Source: Prevotellaceae bacterium UBA1716
GTDB lineage: Bacteria > Bacteroidota > Bacteroidia > Bacteroidales > Bacteroidaceae
DNA: 19,050 nt
Direction of reading: 5' to 3'
Assembly (NCBI GenBank): GCA_002317225.1
Contig: DCIW01000072.1
Coordinates: 1 to 19,050 of the forward strand
The stretch's first letter is position 1. Each line of letters begins with the position of its first letter. The position numbers were made by a program, and so were the translations under genes. The notes beneath the pieces were generated by a model. The model made no database searches. It worked only from the letters and a program-made list of their open reading frames with translations, and was not told the DNA's origin. Shown here in pieces: positions 1-8,459 of the stretch.

Positions 1-167
1 CCAAAGTGTGGCAAGACCCGTAACTACTCTATTTATCAATGCGTTTGACCTTATTTTGCCAAAAGCGCATCAAGAAACATAAAAGGTGTAGGATGTAGGA
101 TAAAAACAAAAATTTCGGTTTTTTTCTTACTGCTTTGTAAACATTTTACAAAGTGTAAAGAAGAAAC
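1..167. other. Left-edge noncoding stretch
   Basis: No gene can be supported here. Short frames are open from the left edge (one stops at about 48, another at about 80), so the very end of a rightward gene could lie here, but nothing is recognisable. A 7-base unit, GTAGGAT, is repeated back to back near 91-104. The stretch after 107 is A/T rich and lies downstream of the leftward hydrolase gene. Confidence 0.4.
133..153 (-). terminator. Possible stem-loop 3' of the hydrolase gene
   Basis: CTTTGTAAA and TTTACAAAG form a perfect 9-pair stem around a 3-base loop, 14 bases past the stop codon of the leftward hydrolase. Neither side has a proper T-run in the direction of transcription, so this is a weak terminator candidate at best. 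It may be only an mRNA 3'-end hairpin. Confidence 0.3.
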
Positions 168-1490
168 TTATTCGCCCAAAATCTCGTTCATCATAACGAG
201 CATGCCATAGATATGCTGAAGGAGCGGACTGCTGATGAGTTTTGTGTTGATATTCACAACCTCGGTTTCCACCTTCTCGTTCTGAAGACCTTCCACAGCC
301 TCTTCAAAATTAGAGAAAGGCACCACACCATCAGGATTGCAATGGAGTAACTTCACATTGTACTCAGGACTCCAACCGCGGCAGAGATTCTGACGATCCA
401 TAGCAGTAAGGAGCTGGTTGAGAGCATCAGGATTCTCTTCAATGTATTGGAGATTGAGAATCTTGTCGAGTTTCTTACCCGCAAACTTCATCATCATATC
501 TATAATACCCTCCTTGTTCTCGCGAACTGCTTGAGGCACACCAGTCTGCAAAGCCTCTTCGGTGAAGAAATCTTCGTAGTTGAGATTTGCCATCTCCTCA
601 GGATAACTGTTGAACATACTATTGATTACGAGCGGAACAACCGAACCGAGTCCCATCTCCTTGCCTTGCTCATACTCTTCCATATAAGTCTCGAAAGTGC
701 GGCGCAAGTCGTAAGGACCATCACCACAATATACATGAGCGAGGTTTATGCGCTTCTGAGTTGCAGCATCTCTGCGCTGAACTTCGCGCAAAGAAGCGAG
801 CGATACCGAACCGCCTTGCGAATAACCGCAGATGTATGATTTATAGTTGCTGTCGAGGTTCAGGCGCTTTGCCTTGGCATAGTCGAGTAGGGCGATGAGT
901 GCATCAACACTTGTGCGACCATGTACTTCGTGGTTGAGATAGAGGTCAGGATGATCTGCCGACGAACCGAGACCGATATAGTCAGGCATTATACAGAGTG
1001 CACCAGTAGCAGCAAGAGCAGCTTCGACCGAAGTGTACTTTGTAGGAATCATGGCAAAACCGATATGAGTGCCGTGGTTGATGAGCATCACCTTGTTGAT
1101 ACGCTTCAAGAGAGGGTAGACGATGAGAGCAGAAGCGGTTACTGGCTTCATGTCTTGGTCGGTAGTCTGATACTCTATGCGTACAGTCTTATAGAGAGCA
1201 GGAACGATGCTTCGAGTGGTTGGAGTTTCGAAATCGAGGTTTGCTTCCGACTTTTCGAATGCTTTCTTCAAGTCGTTGTAGGCATCCATACCTACGAATG
1301 CCTCAAGTCCGCTCAAAGAGTTAGCGAGAAGTTCGTCTCCTGTCAGTTCGTTTTCTTCGAGAACATTAAAATTGTTTTCCGAGATTTGTTCATTTTGAGC
1401 ATCCATCTCGACCATCACTTCTTTGTCTTGGCTACAAGAACTGAATCCGAAAGTAGCAACAGCAAGTGCTAAAATCAAATACTTTTTCAT
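168..1490 (-). CDS. Lipoprotein alpha/beta hydrolase (secretory lipase/peptidase-like)
   Basis: The product is a 440-residue predicted lipoprotein. The first 19 residues form a signal peptide ending in a lipobox (F-S-S-C, Cys19), so it should be membrane-anchored, probably at the outer membrane. An acidic, Asn/Glu-rich spacer (about 20-60) separates the anchor from an alpha/beta-hydrolase fold. The nucleophile elbow is G-Y-S-Q-G (Ser224), and N-H-G-T near residues 138-141 looks like the oxyanion-hole strand. Asp387 (in C-N-P-D-G) and His426 (in L-Q-H-I-Y) are the likely remaining catalytic residues. The layout resembles secretory lipase or prolyl-oligopeptidase-like esterases. The substrate cannot be read from sequence; an ester or short peptide is plausible. 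The gene is monocistronic, divergent from the polysaccharide lyase, and has its own promoter about 100 bases upstream. No truncation is seen. Confidence 0.85.
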   Translation of the reverse strand: MKKYLILALAVATFGFSSCSQDKEVMVEMDAQNEQISENNFNVLEENELTGDELLANSLSGLEAFVGMDAYNDLKKAFEKSEANLDFETPTTRSIVPALYKTVRIEYQTTDQDMKPVTASALIVYPLLKRINKVMLINHGTHIGFAMIPTKYTSVEAALAATGALCIMPDYIGLGSSADHPDLYLNHEVHGRTSVDALIALLDYAKAKRLNLDSNYKSYICGYSQGGSVSLASLREVQRRDAATQKRINLAHVYCGDGPYDLRRTFETYMEEYEQGKEMGLGSVVPLVINSMFNSYPEEMANLNYEDFFTEEALQTGVPQAVRENKEGIIDMMMKFAGKKLDKILNLQYIEENPDALNQLLTAMDRQNLCRGWSPEYNVKLLHCNPDGVVPFSNFEEAVEGLQNEKVETEVVNINTKLISSPLLQHIYGMLVMMNEILGE

Positions 1491-1591
1491 AAATTCTTTT
1501 GTTTTTTTATAGTTAATAATTAGGTGTTACGAGAAATAGTGTGTTAGTATTATAGTTAATGCACTCCACGTTGCATCGTCTATATCATCTG

Positions 1592-1623
1592 CAAAGTTAA
1601 TTACTTTATTCCATTCTTCCAAA
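1592..1623 (-). promoter_or_regulatory. Bacteroidetes-type promoter for the hydrolase
   Basis: On the reverse strand, TTTG (1623-1620), a 20-base spacer and TAACTTTG (1599-1592) match the Bacteroidetes primary sigma consensus TTTG-N19/20-TAnnTTTG. The start codon lies about 100 bases downstream, which gives an A/T-rich leader. Confidence 0.75.
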
Positions 1624-1706
1624 TACTTGACTGACTTTCTCGTTTATAAGCGTAATAAGTTAGTATTTCGTTATGCTGAGTACTTAAGTGAAGAGCGAAT
1701 ATTCTT

Positions 1707-1880
1707 CTAGTTCCTTACAATTGCGTATGTATAATGGGCATTATGTTTAATACACAATTCGTAAAGATGTTCTTGTATATATACCCTATGCTCAGCAAGA
1801 ATACTATCTAAAGCCCCTTCAGGTTCATCAAGAGCCAATGCTTTTTCTTTACTAACAATGCCACCATAGGTTAATTGTCA
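1707..1880 (-). pseudogene. Short gene-like remnant, unrecognised
   Basis: The reverse strand is open for 56 codons between a TGA (1878-1880) and a TAG (1707-1709), with no in-frame ATG. The reading is protein-like: Lys/Glu/Ala-rich, then D-E-P-E-G-A-L-D, then a helix-like A-E-H-R-V-Y-I-Q-E-H-L-Y-E-L. Composition and helical pattern suggest the C-terminal end of a former gene rather than random A/T-rich sequence. I do not recognise the family, and it could be chance. Confidence 0.3.
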
Positions 1881-1983
1881 AATAATTCGTATTTTGTTTG
1901 CAAATTAACTTTCGGATATGATATTTTTTTGATTTTTATGCCCTTTAATTGATATTATTATATGATAATTAACGTTTTTTATC

Positions 1984-1991
1984 TATATTTG
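1984..1991 (+). promoter_or_regulatory. -7 element upstream of the lyase
   Basis: TATATTTG fits the TAnnTTTG -7 consensus. The matching -33 element is imperfect (TATG at 1961-1964, 19-base spacer). Transcription would start near 1998, giving a leader of about 70 bases before the ATG at 2068. No purine-rich ribosome site is present. Confidence 0.55.
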
Positions 1992-2067
1992 CATCGGAAA
2001 CACAATCTGAATCTATCGCTTTTTATCTAATTTTATATAATAAACACATTTTAACCTTGTAGATATT

Positions 2068-5000
2068 ATGAGAAGATTTTTTACCGTTTTGGCATTGTTT
2101 GCCATGTTTACGACTACGTTTGCTCAGCGTGTGACTGACAATCTTGATCGTGGTCTTGTTGCTGTCGATCCTCGTTCGGGAGGCGGCTTGTTCCTTAGTT
2201 GGCGTATTCAGACCGACGAATACTATGACGTAACCTACAATCTCTACCGCAATGGCGTAAAACTCAACTCTTCGCCACTTACTGTTTCAAACTACCATGA
2301 TGCTTCTGGTAACTCTTCTTACACTTATACCGTGAAGGCTGTGGTGAATGGAGTGGAGCAGGCAGCAAGCAAGTCTGCCAAGATGTTTACTACCAATAAG
2401 TACACTAAGAATGGACATGCTGGCCAACCTGGTCATCTTCGCATCGCAATGAAGGATGTTGTTGACCGTAACGGTAAGGTCATTTATTCGGCTGATGGTT
2501 CTACATGCACATGGGATTATACGCTCAACGATGTCAGTCTTGCTGACCTCGATGGTGATGGTGAGGTGGAAATTATCGTTAAACGTATCAACGAAACTGA
2601 CGGATCGACATCATATCCTGATGGCACTTCAAAGCAACTCTACGAAACATCAAATACTACTGCTTATACCATCATTGAGGCTTATAAGCTCAATGGTACT
2701 CGTCTTTGGTGGATCGACTGCGGACCTAATATGGTTAGCATGAGCGCAGTGGAAATCAACTGTGTAGCTTACGACTGGGACGAAGACGGTAAGGCAGAAA
2801 TCGTTATGCGTGGTGCTGATAATATGATTATCCACAAGGCTGATGGTACTACTTATAATGTAGGTAATATGTCGGTCAATACTCGTAATGACCTTGTCAG
2901 CCATACAAATGCTCAGTATGCTTGGACTCGTACAGGCAGCGAATACCTTCTTTATTTAAATGGTGCAACCGCTTCTCCTTATCAGGTGATGGAATATCCT
3001 CTCAAGCGATTCGAAAGCGATGAGTCGGGAAAGACAGAACAGCAGGTTTGGTCACCTAATAATTCAAATGGTGGTTACGGTCACCGTTCATCAAAGTATT
3101 TCTTTGGTGCTCCTGTACTTGATGGTCGTCACGCAAGCATTTTCCTTGCTCGTGGTATCTATACTCAGACTAAGATGGTTGCTCTCGATGTGAACCGTTC
3201 ATCTCACCAACTCACACAGCGTTGGTATTGGAGAGACAATACAGTTGGTAGTTCTTGGTTCGGACAGGGTAACCACAACTTCTCTATTGCCGATGTTGAT
3301 GGTGATGGTTGTGATGAAATCATTTATGGTTCGATGACTATCGACAACAATGGTAAGGGTCTTTCTACTTCAGGTTTAGGTCATGGTGATGCAATGCACG
3401 TAGGCGACCTCGACCCATTCCGCAAGGGTCTTGAAGTATTTGCTTGTAACGAAGAGAAGCCATCAAACAATCTTCGCGATGCTTCTACATCTGAAATCCT
3501 TTACCGTCTTCAAGGTTCAAGTGATGATGGACGTGCTCTCATGGGCAACTTCCTCGCTGACTATCCTGGTTGTTCTGGTCGTTCTGTTTCTTCAGGAGTT
3601 ATCTCATCTGCTTCTCACAGTGTGATTTCTGAATATACTGCAGACAACTTCATTTCTTGGAGTCAGCTCAATGGCCGTATCTACTGGGATGGCGACTTGC
3701 TCGAGGAAATGATGGCATCAACTTCTGGTAACCAAAATCAGCCAGGTGTGGTTTATAAGCCAGGCAATACACGTATTATGCAGACTGATGGTGCTGCTAC
3801 TATCAATAGCACTAAGAAGAATCATTGTGCTCAGGGTGATATCATTGGCGACTGGCGCGAAGAGATTATTATGCGTTCAAGCGACAACAAGGCTCTTCTC
3901 GTTTATTCTACTGACATCGCTACAGAATACCGTATTCCATCTCTCTGGTACGATCATGCTTATCGTCAGGCAATGGTATGGCAGCCATGTGGTTACAACC
4001 AGCCACCTCACACAAGTTTCTTCCTTGGCGAACTCGAAGGCATCACAAAGGCTCCTGTTCCTTACACTAATACTAATCGTTCAGAACTCAGTGCCAACAG
4101 CACAATCACAAGCAACTACAATAGCAAGGCTGTGATGCTCTGCAATGCTGGCAACTATGGTATTGATGCCAATGGTGTTTCTCCTTCTCTCCTCGTTGTT
4201 AATGTTCCTTCTACTGTAAGCGGTACAGGCAATAACAACAATATCACTCGTTCATACTCAGTTACTTCTCTTGGCGCTTCGATCAATGGCACAAATCAGA
4301 AGGGTGACCTTAAGGGTACTATGAACTTTGTTAAGCAAGGTGATGGACTCCTCAAACTCACAGCACGCACATTCTCTTATACTGGTAATACAGATGTATG
4401 GGCTGGTTCGCTCTATTTCCGTGGCACACTCAATAGCCCATTGTGGATGAATCGCCACACTACTCTCTACACAGCAGGTACTTACAACAAGTCAGTAACT
4501 ATGGAGTACGGTTCAACTCTCTATCTCAGTTACACTAATTGTCAGAATGATGGTTCTGCTCCTGCAACTGAATACACAACTGCAAATATCAACACTCTCA
4601 ACCTTTATGAAGGTTCGCGCGTGGTATTTGATATTGATGATTCTGGCAATCAGACAGACGTGCTCAACATCACTACTTTGAACGTTCGTAAGCGCGACTG
4701 GTCTTATGGTCCTCAGTATCTTGCACCTGTACTCCAGATCAATTCTACTCGTACACTTGGTGGTGGCAGTTACAAGATTGGTAACCTTACTAACGCAACA
4801 GGACTTAACGATATCATCATCGAAGGTTCATTTGCAAGTGGTGCACAATTATCTCTCAAGCATACTAACGGAGCGCTTTACCTTGAGGTTGCTGGTGTTC
4901 CTGCAAACTCTTCAAACTCTGCTGCTACACCTTGCACTAACCTCGACGGTCAAATGTTCGTGATGACTGCAGACGGCAAGACTCTCTGTCCTGTGAAGGA

Positions 5001-6825
5001 TTCAAATGCTCCTCAGGATTGTAAGGTTATTGACTTCACATCATTCAACTCTAATACTGATTATGCAAACGTAAGATTTGCAAAGGTTACAAACTCTTCT
5101 GCCCAGGGCGACAACCTCTACACTATCCAGTTCTGCAATGCATCAGGTGCTAATTACTCACTCTGGGGCACAGCAGGTTATCTCAACTTCCAGCCAAATG
5201 GTGCTACAATCGTCTTTGCACTTGGTCTTAACAACCAATACGGTCAGGATTGTCAGAATGGTGGTCTCTGGGCTATCTCTTATGCAAATGGTCAGGGCTA
5301 TCTCGTGAAGAATGTGGCTAACGACACATATTACAACCCATGTGTTGCCGCTCCATCTGCCGAACCAGTTTATGTACAGTTCAAGACTTTGGACGAAGCA
5401 CTCAATCCTAATACTAATAACGATGACGCTGCCGAAGAAGATAACACTACAGAGGAAGATAATACTCCTTCAGACGATAACAACTCTTCTGATGATAATG
5501 CTTCTTCAAATGATAATACTTCTTCAAACGACAACACTTCTTCTAACGAAGTAGCAGGTCCAACAGAAATTTCTTGTACCGACCTCAATGGTAAGATGTA
5601 TATCATCACAGCAAACGGTTCAACTCTCTGCCCTATTAAGAATTCAAATGCTCCTCAAGACTGTAAGGTAGTGCAGCTCGACGAATTTGATGCAAGTACA
5701 TACTACGCATACGCTAAGTTTGCTAAGGTAACTAATTCATCTGCACAGGGCGACAACCTCTACACTATCCAGTTCTGCAACACATCAGGTTCAAATTACT
5801 CACTTTGGGGCACATCAGGTTATCTCAACTTCCAGCCAAACGGTGGTTCAATCGTATTTGCACTTGGACTTAACAACCAATATGGTCAGGATTGTCAGAA
5901 TGGTGGTCTTTGGGCTATCACTCGTGTTGAGGGGCAGGGCTATCTTGTGAAGAATGTGGCTAATGGCACATATTACAACCCTTCAGTTGCCTCTCCATCT
6001 GCAGAACCTGTTTATGTACAGTTCATCACAATGGAAACAGTAGTTTCTACTCCTTATCTTCAGGATTTCGAACAGTCAAGCAGCAACCGATACGGATTCA
6101 CTACAAACGGTGCATCAATCAGTCAGTACACTATGTCTGATGGTTCTCATTGCTTGCACGCAGACCAGGCTGGTGGTTCAGGCGATCGTAGCGCAAATCT
6201 TGACCTTACAGCACAGAGTTCAGCATTTGCTACAGCAACTGATTATACATTCGAATTCGATTGGGGATTGTCAGTAGCTAACCAGAAGACATCTACTACT
6301 ACTCTCCTTGCTGACAATGGTTCTACATTGTTCACAATCACTACTCCTGCTTACGGCACATCTACTTTGACCAATGCTTCAGGCACTACAATTGCTACTC
6401 TTACAAATGATGGTTACACTAAGGCTGCTCCAAAGAAGCTTTCACACTTCAAGGTTGCAAGCAATGGTGACGGTACTTATCTCACAGTTACTTACAACGG
6501 TCAGACAGTAGTAAACAACTACAAGATTTCAGATGGACTTGTACATCTCACAGCCCTCAACACATGGCTTGGACGTGCAGTTTCACACCTTGCAATCGAC
6601 AACATCGTCCTCACTACTACCACAACTTCAATCATTAGCCATGCTAAGAACAGAACATATATCGAAGTAGAAGAGGAAGAGGCTACAGATATCACTACAG
6701 TTGATGCTGAACCAGAAATTGTAGCTATCTACTCACTCTCAGGTTCTCCACAGTCTTCACTCCAGCGCGGTGTCAACATCGTCAAGATGAGCAACAACAC
6801 AATCCGCAAGATTTACGTTAAGTAA
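2068..6825 (+). CDS. Secreted PL11-type rhamnogalacturonan lyase, multidomain, T9SS-like C-terminus
   Basis: The product has 1585 residues, whereas PL11 enzymes are usually about 600-650. A signal peptide (1-19, ending T-F-A-Q) precedes the PL11 region at about 20-660: an N-terminal beta domain, then an eight-bladed-propeller-type module with Ca-binding D-x-D-x-D-G loops (Asp160-164, 236-240, 409-413). Family signatures are G-Q-G-N-H-N (399-404), G-H-G-D-A-M-H-V (438-445), G-D-W-R-E-E (594-599) and Y-N-Q-P-P-H (643-648). PL11 enzymes cleave the rhamnose-galacturonate backbone of RG-I by beta-elimination. Residues about 660-950 look like a beta-helix with an autotransporter-style repeat (752-790). 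Two copies of an unnamed domain follow (about 954-1110 and 1168-1325), joined by an acidic linker, then a jelly-roll-like domain (about 1328-1520). The last about 47 residues (1539-1585) resemble a Por-type sorting domain. The loop between 241 and 330 differs from typical PL11, so substrate specificity is less certain than family. Confidence 0.88.
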   Translation: MRRFFTVLALFAMFTTTFAQRVTDNLDRGLVAVDPRSGGGLFLSWRIQTDEYYDVTYNLYRNGVKLNSSPLTVSNYHDASGNSSYTYTVKAVVNGVEQAASKSAKMFTTNKYTKNGHAGQPGHLRIAMKDVVDRNGKVIYSADGSTCTWDYTLNDVSLADLDGDGEVEIIVKRINETDGSTSYPDGTSKQLYETSNTTAYTIIEAYKLNGTRLWWIDCGPNMVSMSAVEINCVAYDWDEDGKAEIVMRGADNMIIHKADGTTYNVGNMSVNTRNDLVSHTNAQYAWTRTGSEYLLYLNGATASPYQVMEYPLKRFESDESGKTEQQVWSPNNSNGGYGHRSSKYFFGAPVLDGRHASIFLARGIYTQTKMVALDVNRSSHQLTQRWYWRDNTVGSSWFGQGNHNFSIADVDGDGCDEIIYGSMTIDNNGKGLSTSGLGHGDAMHVGDLDPFRKGLEVFACNEEKPSNNLRDASTSEILYRLQGSSDDGRALMGNFLADYPGCSGRSVSSGVISSASHSVISEYTADNFISWSQLNGRIYWDGDLLEEMMASTSGNQNQPGVVYKPGNTRIMQTDGAATINSTKKNHCAQGDIIGDWREEIIMRSSDNKALLVYSTDIATEYRIPSLWYDHAYRQAMVWQPCGYNQPPHTSFFLGELEGITKAPVPYTNTNRSELSANSTITSNYNSKAVMLCNAGNYGIDANGVSPSLLVVNVPSTVSGTGNNNNITRSYSVTSLGASINGTNQKGDLKGTMNFVKQGDGLLKLTARTFSYTGNTDVWAGSLYFRGTLNSPLWMNRHTTLYTAGTYNKSVTMEYGSTLYLSYTNCQNDGSAPATEYTTANINTLNLYEGSRVVFDIDDSGNQTDVLNITTLNVRKRDWSYGPQYLAPVLQINSTRTLGGGSYKIGNLTNATGLNDIIIEGSFASGAQLSLKHTNGALYLEVAGVPANSSNSAATPCTNLDGQMFVMTADGKTLCPVKDSNAPQDCKVIDFTSFNSNTDYANVRFAKVTNSSAQGDNLYTIQFCNASGANYSLWGTAGYLNFQPNGATIVFALGLNNQYGQDCQNGGLWAISYANGQGYLVKNVANDTYYNPCVAAPSAEPVYVQFKTLDEALNPNTNNDDAAEEDNTTEEDNTPSDDNNSSDDNASSNDNTSSNDNTSSNEVAGPTEISCTDLNGKMYIITANGSTLCPIKNSNAPQDCKVVQLDEFDASTYYAYAKFAKVTNSSAQGDNLYTIQFCNTSGSNYSLWGTSGYLNFQPNGGSIVFALGLNNQYGQDCQNGGLWAITRVEGQGYLVKNVANGTYYNPSVASPSAEPVYVQFITMETVVSTPYLQDFEQSSSNRYGFTTNGASISQYTMSDGSHCLHADQAGGSGDRSANLDLTAQSSAFATATDYTFEFDWGLSVANQKTSTTTLLADNGSTLFTITTPAYGTSTLTNASGTTIATLTNDGYTKAAPKKLSHFKVASNGDGTYLTVTYNGQTVVNNYKISDGLVHLTALNTWLGRAVSHLAIDNIVLTTTTTSIISHAKNRTYIEVEEEEATDITTVDAEPEIVAIYSLSGSPQSSLQRGVNIVKMSNNTIRKIYVK
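4933..6033 (+). repeat. Intragenic duplication of an about 155-residue domain
   Basis: Domain copies at about 4933-5391 and 5575-6033 align with a constant offset of 642 bases and no gaps. They share long identical DNA runs, for example 35 bases at 5104-5138 and 5746-5780. Conserved features include L-C-P (first quarter), Y-S-L-W-G-T, G-Y-L-N-F-Q-P-N-G and Q-D-C-Q-N-G-G-L-W. The domain is aromatic and Asn/Gly rich. Its position behind a catalytic module suggests carbohydrate binding, but this is inference. Confidence 0.85.
5434..5547 (+). repeat. 18-base tandem repeat encoding an acidic Asp/Asn/Ser linker
   Basis: Units of 18 bases encode EEDNTT, EEDNTP, then (after a 6-base SD insert) DNNSSD, DNASSN, DNTSSN and DNTSSN. 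All units keep the reading frame. The tract lies between the two duplicated domains of the lyase and should be a flexible, negatively charged spacer. Copy number could vary between strains without breaking the frame. Confidence 0.8.
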
Positions 6826-6849
6826 CATTTAATCCAAAACATAATAAGG

Positions 6850-6890
6850 AGGGTGTACCAATCGTCATTAGACTTTTGATACACCCTTTT
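6850..6890 (+). terminator. Hairpin terminator of the lyase gene
   Basis: AGGGTGTACCA (6850-6860) pairs with TGATACACCCT (6877-6887) with one mismatch, around a 16-base loop, followed by TTTT. It lies 25 bases after the stop codon. The stem sequence is nearly the same as that of the hairpin at 9762-9799. Confidence 0.8.
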
Positions 6891-7089
6891 ATACATTATG
6901 AATGCATGAGTTGTCAAGAAATATTTGAGATACTTTTACTTCATGCTTTAGTGGTATAGTTTATGGTTGTAATGCAATGGCTGAAGTTTCTGGTACTGTG
7001 GAACTTAATCGTTTGCCTATAAAATACAATCATTTCATAGTGCAAAGCAATTTTTCTTTGATATCATTAATTGTTTTGTGTTTTTTCAC

Positions 7090-7097
7090 TATCTTTG
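7090..7097 (+). promoter_or_regulatory. -7 element of the propeller operon
   Basis: TATCTTTG matches TAnnTTTG, 30 bases before the ATG at 7128. No clean -33 TTTG lies at the expected distance; TTG at 7071-7073 is 16 bases away. Its position argues that the upstream ATG at 7071 lies before the transcription start and is not used. Confidence 0.6.
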
Positions 7098-7127
7098 CAC
7101 CGAAATAATCGTAAATACCAAATAAAT

Positions 7128-8450
7128 ATGCAATTAAACCGTTTATTTGTTACAGCAATGGTTGTTGTAGCACTTTTTGCAACGGGGGCAAAAAACGTTA
7201 TTAATGCTCAAGTTGTTCACTCAGTTATTGGAACCAAAGTTACTTCTTCGGATGGAAAAGTAACTGTAACCTGCATGTCGAAAAAGCAGAATTATGGTGG
7301 CAGTGCTGACACTCGTGACACGGACATCAATTCGCCTAAGTCTATAAATGTACATCCCAACGGTACGAAGTATTATGTCAACTCGTTGGAGGGAGGTACG
7401 ACTGTGGTCTATGATTTCAAGACAAACAAAAAGATTAAGGTCATAAAGCATACTTTTACAGAAGATGATGCCGCACTATGGAGCAAGCCATCGGGATTTT
7501 ACGAATTCACTCATTACACCCCTTCTATACGTAAGGATGTGAATACTTTCTTTGGCAAACCGGTAGAGAGCACATTCTCGCATAATGGACGCTACTTGTG
7601 GGTTCCTTATTACAGAAGGAGTTTTGACATCAATGCACAAGACCCATCTGCTGTTGCCGTAATAGACACGAAGTCGGATAAGATTGTCCGTTTGATGGAG
7701 ACCGGACCACTTCCGAAAATGATTGCAACATCGCCTGACGGAAAGTATGTTGCCATTTCGCATTGGGGCAATAACACAATCGGTTTGATTGATATTTCGA
7801 GTCCTGACAGCAAGAATTGGAAGCATAAGAACTGTTATGTGGTCGACCAGCAGTTGAAACTTAACTATAGTTTGACAAGTCCTGTAAACCGTGATGTCAA
7901 TTCTGGTTATTGCTTGCGTGGAACTGTGTTCACTCCTAAAGGTAAGTACCTTCTCGTCGGATGTATGGGCGGTGGTGGTGGTATAGCCGTAATCGACACT
8001 CAATCTGGTAAGTATCTTGGACGCGTTTTGGGAATGATGCCTAATGTCAGACATCTTGTGATTAAGAATAACTTCTTGTACCTCAGCATTTGTGGTATGG
8101 GATATGTACAGCGTATTCCACTTGAAACGTTCATTAAGGCAATAGACAATTTGAAAACTGCAAAATATACAAATCTTACAGGTTGGACAAACTGCAAGGT
8201 TGGTGGCGGAGCCCGTACTATCGAAATGTCTCCAAGCGGACGTTATGTGTTTGCTGCATGTAACAATGTGAGTCAATTGTGTGTTGTGGATACCAAAACT
8301 ATGACTCAGATACTTTCTATACCGGTTGATTCTTATCCTGTAGGTTTGGACGTTTCGAAAGATGGCAAGTATGTGTTTGTCACTTCACAAGGCAAGAGAG
8401 GTTGCGGTGGAAATGCTGTAAATATATATAAGGTTGAATATACTAAATAG
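7128..8450 (+). CDS. Secreted YVTN/YncE-type beta-propeller protein (copy 1)
   Basis: The product is 440 residues from ATG 7128. The frame is open back to an ATG at 7071, but that codon lies upstream of the -7 element, and starting at 7128 gives a normal signal peptide ending near N-A-Q. The body consists of repeated blades with propeller signatures: S-P-K-S-I-N-V-H-P-N-G, A-T-S-P-D-G-K-Y-V-A-I-S-H-W-G-N-N-T, F-T-P-K-G-K-Y-L-L-V-G and V-S-K-D-G-K-Y-V-F-V-T-S. These fit the YVTN/YncE/LVIVD class of seven-bladed propellers. No enzyme motif, lipobox or type IX C-terminal domain is seen, so the protein is probably periplasmic or released by another route. Members of this class usually bind partners or ligands; none can be named. 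The second copy starts 9 bases after the stop, so the two are surely cotranscribed. Confidence 0.8.
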   Translation: MQLNRLFVTAMVVVALFATGAKNVINAQVVHSVIGTKVTSSDGKVTVTCMSKKQNYGGSADTRDTDINSPKSINVHPNGTKYYVNSLEGGTTVVYDFKTNKKIKVIKHTFTEDDAALWSKPSGFYEFTHYTPSIRKDVNTFFGKPVESTFSHNGRYLWVPYYRRSFDINAQDPSAVAVIDTKSDKIVRLMETGPLPKMIATSPDGKYVAISHWGNNTIGLIDISSPDSKNWKHKNCYVVDQQLKLNYSLTSPVNRDVNSGYCLRGTVFTPKGKYLLVGCMGGGGGIAVIDTQSGKYLGRVLGMMPNVRHLVIKNNFLYLSICGMGYVQRIPLETFIKAIDNLKTAKYTNLTGWTNCKVGGGARTIEMSPSGRYVFAACNNVSQLCVVDTKTMTQILSIPVDSYPVGLDVSKDGKYVFVTSQGKRGCGGNAVNIYKVEYTK

Positions 8451-8459
8451 CATATTTCG

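Larger units (their letters stand above)
1491..2067. other. 577-base divergent intergenic region
   Basis: This region separates the leftward hydrolase from the rightward lyase. It holds a leftward promoter (1592-1623), a short leftward open stretch that looks gene-like (1707-1880) and a rightward -7 element (1984-1991). The 10-mer TATAGTTAAT occurs twice as a direct repeat (1508-1517 and 1551-1560) in the hydrolase leader. The rest is A/T rich, with no RNA gene or array recognised. Confidence 0.6.
6826..7127. other. 302-base intergenic region between the lyase and the first propeller
   Basis: It contains the lyase terminator (6850-6890) and the -7 element of the propeller gene (7090-7097). 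Between them is A/T-rich sequence with a 59-codon open frame lacking a start (about 6929-7108) that runs through the promoter and is probably chance. No RNA gene is seen. Confidence 0.55.

Noticed and set aside
5370..5609. Reverse-strand protein with S-S-E-E-V-L repeats
   Set aside because: It is the antisense reading of the 18-base linker repeats; the forward reading continues through the whole lyase.
6929..7108. 59-codon forward open stretch between the lyase and the propellers
   Set aside because: It has no start at its beginning, overlaps the propeller -7 element, and ends in hydrophobic A/T-rich codons; it is better explained as chance.
7071..7127. Upstream ATG giving a longer first propeller
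   Set aside because: It lies upstream of the -7 element and would place 19 extra, partly charged residues ahead of the signal peptide.
7476..8276. Long reverse-strand open frame (266 codons) across the first propeller
   Set aside because: It lies wholly opposite a clear propeller gene, has no signal, domain or promoter, and its residues read as a mirror of the forward codon use.
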